NCBI GenBank assembly: GCA_965242745.1
Contig: CBDETG010000094.1
Span: forward strand, 1-27,478
Source: JABAAI01 sp965242745
Lineage (GTDB): Bacteria > Spirochaetota > Leptospiria > Leptospirales > Leptonemataceae
Reading direction: 5' to 3'
Length of the DNA: 27,478 nt
Shown here: positions 25,637-27,478 of the stretch, piece after piece
Layout of the letters: every line of letters starts with the position of its first letter
Position numbering within the stretch: position 1 is the stretch's first letter
Notes under the pieces: generated by a model
What the model was told of the DNA's origin: nothing
Databases searched by the model: none
Seen by the model: the letters and a program-made list of their open reading frames with translations, nothing else
Program-made: the position numbers and the translations under genes

Positions 25637-27175
25637 ATGATCATCCCTATGCGCCTATCTGATTCCTTTAGCCTGCCTCGTATGTTGAGGCTTGCTCTTT
25701 TCTTCTTATGGCTGTGCCTCCTGCCTAAAACGCTTTGGGCAGAAATGCCTACAGAAGTAAGCGGGGATGTGTCCCGTGATTATTGGCAGTTTCTCTTTCT
25801 TCTCGAAAGCGTTTCTGCTGCAGGACAGAGCGAATTCCACATCCGCCCTTTCTACGGCCAATACAAAAACTACGAAAGAGCCTATGACTACCATTATATA
25901 CTATACCCTGTCTTCACATTGCATGGCACGAATTACTGGCGCCGTTGGACTTGGTTGTATTTCTTTTCTGGGGATGACTTTTATCATAAAGACAGCGGCA
26001 GGGATTCAGACCGCATGCTTTTCCTTTTGAAGCAGGGAAGCGGTGATAGCGAGGAAGATGACTATTTTGGCATCTTCCCTTTCTACGGGACGATCAAGGA
26101 TTTTTTTGGCTATGAAGAGTTCCATTATGTTCTCTTCCCTTTGTATGCCAGCTGGTCCTACAAGGATTTTACAGCCTACAGCGTGCTATGGCCCGTGTTC
26201 CTATACGGTTCCAGTACAAATAAAAAGCGCTCTGAGCTGCGTATTTTCCCTCTTTATTCCTCAAAGGAGCATAAGGGCAAGTACAAAAGAACAAGTATGA
26301 TCTGGCCCTTATTCCAATGGGGCTCGGAGGCTCTGGATAAAAAAGAGCCCCGTCATTATTTCTTTTCTTTTCCTCTTTTTGGTTACAAATACTCAGATGA
26401 TGACAATCTTTTTGCATGGACCTTTCTTTGGCTTCCCTTGATAGGAGGCTTGGCCTCATATGGCAGAGATGAGGTCAAACAAGAGAAAAACTTTAATTTC
26501 TTATGGTTTATCTTTCAATACCATAGAAGCGAGGACCCAGGTATCAGAAGATATGTATTTGCCCCCTTTTACTTCTATTATCGCTTTGGCCAGATCGAGC
26601 ATGAGGCCACGCCCTATTACAAAGAAGCTTCCTTTATTACTCCCCTTGCGGGGCAATTACGCACATATTCTTCTATTATGGATTCAGAGTACAATTATCT
26701 GCTGCCGCTTTACTTGGAGAGCTCCCGATACTATCATAAAGAAAGGGAAGTAGAGCGCTATCTGAAAGTCTGGCCCTTCTTCCAATACTATTCGGATTCG
26801 CAGGGGCGGCGGAGCTTTCGCAGTCTCACCCTATTGCCTTGGCGCGCTGATAATTTCGATAAGGCCTTTGGTCCTATTTTTTCGCTGGTAGAATACAAGC
26901 AATTTGAAAACCAAGACCAATATTTTTCCTTGCTCTTGCGTGCATACTCTCAATACTGGAACAAAGATGAGGGCCATTACTTTCTCATGGGTCTGGAGTG
27001 GCACAATACCCCTGATTACTGGTCCTTTGAGATTTTGGGAGGTCTTTTTGGTATCCATCGCTTTAAGCAGGGCCGCAATACTTTGCTAAGACAAAGAGAG
27101 GAGCTGCCAGGCGATTGGGCCCTAGAGTTTTTATGGTTTGATATATCCCGTCCTGATGACATAGATGCTTTATGA
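25637..27175 (+). CDS. Exported aromatic 'FPLY' repeat protein, probably outer membrane
   Basis: The protein has 512 residues from the ATG at 25637; ATGs at 25649 and 25682 also precede the signal peptide (MLRLALFFLWLCLLPKTLWA, cut before EMP). None has a good Shine-Dalgarno. The mature part repeats a strand ending in [F/W]P[F/L/V][F/Y] about every 20-25 residues: LYPVF, IFPFYG, LFPLYA, LWPVFLYG, IFPLYS, IWPLFQWG, FSFPLFGY, VFAPFYFYY, LLPLYLES and VWPFFQYY. Such aromatic, alternating strands fit an outer-membrane barrel or other large beta structure. I recall similar uncharacterised proteins in Leptospira and some other Gram-negatives. The stop overlaps the start codon of the next gene (ATGA), and the MlaE-like neighbour suggests a part in outer-membrane lipid balance; that is inference. 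Its 3' end was duplicated in tandem. Confidence 0.75.
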   Translation: MIIPMRLSDSFSLPRMLRLALFFLWLCLLPKTLWAEMPTEVSGDVSRDYWQFLFLLESVSAAGQSEFHIRPFYGQYKNYERAYDYHYILYPVFTLHGTNYWRRWTWLYFFSGDDFYHKDSGRDSDRMLFLLKQGSGDSEEDDYFGIFPFYGTIKDFFGYEEFHYVLFPLYASWSYKDFTAYSVLWPVFLYGSSTNKKRSELRIFPLYSSKEHKGKYKRTSMIWPLFQWGSEALDKKEPRHYFFSFPLFGYKYSDDDNLFAWTFLWLPLIGGLASYGRDEVKQEKNFNFLWFIFQYHRSEDPGIRRYVFAPFYFYYRFGQIEHEATPYYKEASFITPLAGQLRTYSSIMDSEYNYLLPLYLESSRYYHKEREVERYLKVWPFFQYYSDSQGRRSFRSLTLLPWRADNFDKAFGPIFSLVEYKQFENQDQYFSLLLRAYSQYWNKDEGHYFLMGLEWHNTPDYWSFEILGGLFGIHRFKQGRNTLLRQREELPGDWALEFLWFDISRPDDIDAL

Positions 27176-27350
27176 AAGAGATAGCGCAGTCCATTTTAGT
27201 ACATACTTCCCCTGCAAGGCTAAGACAAAGAGAGGAGCTGCCAGGCGATTGGGCCGTGGAGTTTTTATGCTTTGATATCCCGTCCTGATGATATAGATGC
27301 TTTATGAAAGAGATAGCGCAGTCCATTTTAGTACATACTTCCCCTGCAAG
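27085..27350 (+). repeat. 134-bp tandem duplication across a gene junction
   Basis: Copy 1 is 27085-27218 and copy 2 is 27219-27350. Copy 2 is 132 bases because one AT pair is missing (GATATATCCCG versus GATATCCCG), and it has a few substitutions. Each copy holds the last codons of the aromatic-repeat gene, the ATGA overlap and the first 15 or so codons of the next gene. The first start codon (27172) now leads to a 38-codon dead-end frame stopping at 27288; the second (27304) is intact. Confidence 0.9.
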
Positions 27351-27478
27351 ATGGAAGACAATTTTTCTTAATCTTTCCTATGTCAAAGTTTGCAGGGAGG
27401 CTCTGCAGAAGATGGGCTCTGCCCTGCTTCTGCTTTATGATACCTTTAAGGAGCTGCCTTGGTTATGGTTTCGCCGCC
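27304..27478 (+). CDS. Probable MlaE/YrbE-type ABC permease, N-terminal part only
   Basis: Only the first 58 codons are inside the window. After a short polar start comes a helix with LQKMGSALLLLYDTFKELP and WLWFRR, which matches the amphipathic first helix of MlaE/YrbE permeases (interfacial helix, then an arginine cluster before the first membrane segment). MlaE works with MlaF and MlaD in moving phospholipid between the envelope membranes. The assignment rests on a short stretch. The ATG at 27304 has no Shine-Dalgarno; in the ancestral layout it overlapped the stop of the aromatic-repeat gene, so translation was probably coupled. The duplication now places a 38-codon frame just upstream, ending 15 bases before this ATG. 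Confidence 0.5.
   Translation, partial: MKEIAQSILVHTSPARWKTIFLNLSYVKVCREALQKMGSALLLLYDTFKELPWLWFRR

Overview
The window comes from a Gram-negative (diderm) bacterium. The best fit from gene content is the Leptospira side of the spirochaetes, but this is inference with no marker gene behind it. The pointers are a small bacterial histone of the kind known from Leptospira and Bdellovibrio, an ADP-heptose epimerase for LPS core, type II secretion-like pseudopilins, an AsmA/YdbH-like envelope protein with a YdbL/DUF1318 partner, an aromatic 'FPLY' repeat protein, and three exported proteins whose lipobox-like sites read L-x-x-A-C. No rRNA, tRNA or CRISPR array was seen.

Layout. (1) 1-3346: a terminator from an upstream gene, a gene-free stretch with a candidate promoter, then a two-gene + strand unit made of a siroheme nitrite/sulfite reductase with a HEPN-like tail and its small conserved partner. 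It ends at a hairpin shared with the convergent histone gene. (2) 3390-4246: the histone gene (- strand), a gene-free stretch rich in hairpins, and an out-of-frame CHAT tail belonging to the next gene. (3) 18171 down to 4220: a long - strand array of GspG-like pseudopilin, GspH-like pseudopilin, a 1073-residue AsmA/YdbH-like protein, a DUF1318 lipoprotein and a ~2940-residue beta-propeller/TPR/CHAT-like lipoprotein. The last three overlap end to end and look co-translated. (4) 18370-20400: an unstable accessory patch with an IS30-type transposase relic, two identical 223-bp upstream blocks, and two paralogous coiled-coil/membrane genes. One of these carries nine 42-bp repeats and is frameshifted by a 7-bp tandem duplication. 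(5) 20601-24137: hldD, truB and a secreted TPR protein on the + strand. (6) 24263-25045: a - strand membrane-anchored protein. (7) 25297-27478: xseB, the aromatic-repeat envelope protein and the start of a probable MlaE-type permease, with a 134-bp tandem duplication across the last gene junction.

How the genes fit together. The centre of the window is envelope biology. The AsmA/YdbH-like protein and its DUF1318 partner resemble the E. coli YdbH-YnbE-YdbL lipid bridge, and here they are co-transcribed with a giant lipoprotein scaffold. hldD (LPS core), the aromatic-repeat protein and the MlaE-like start also concern the outer membrane. The accessory patch shows recent duplication and likely reversible on/off switching.
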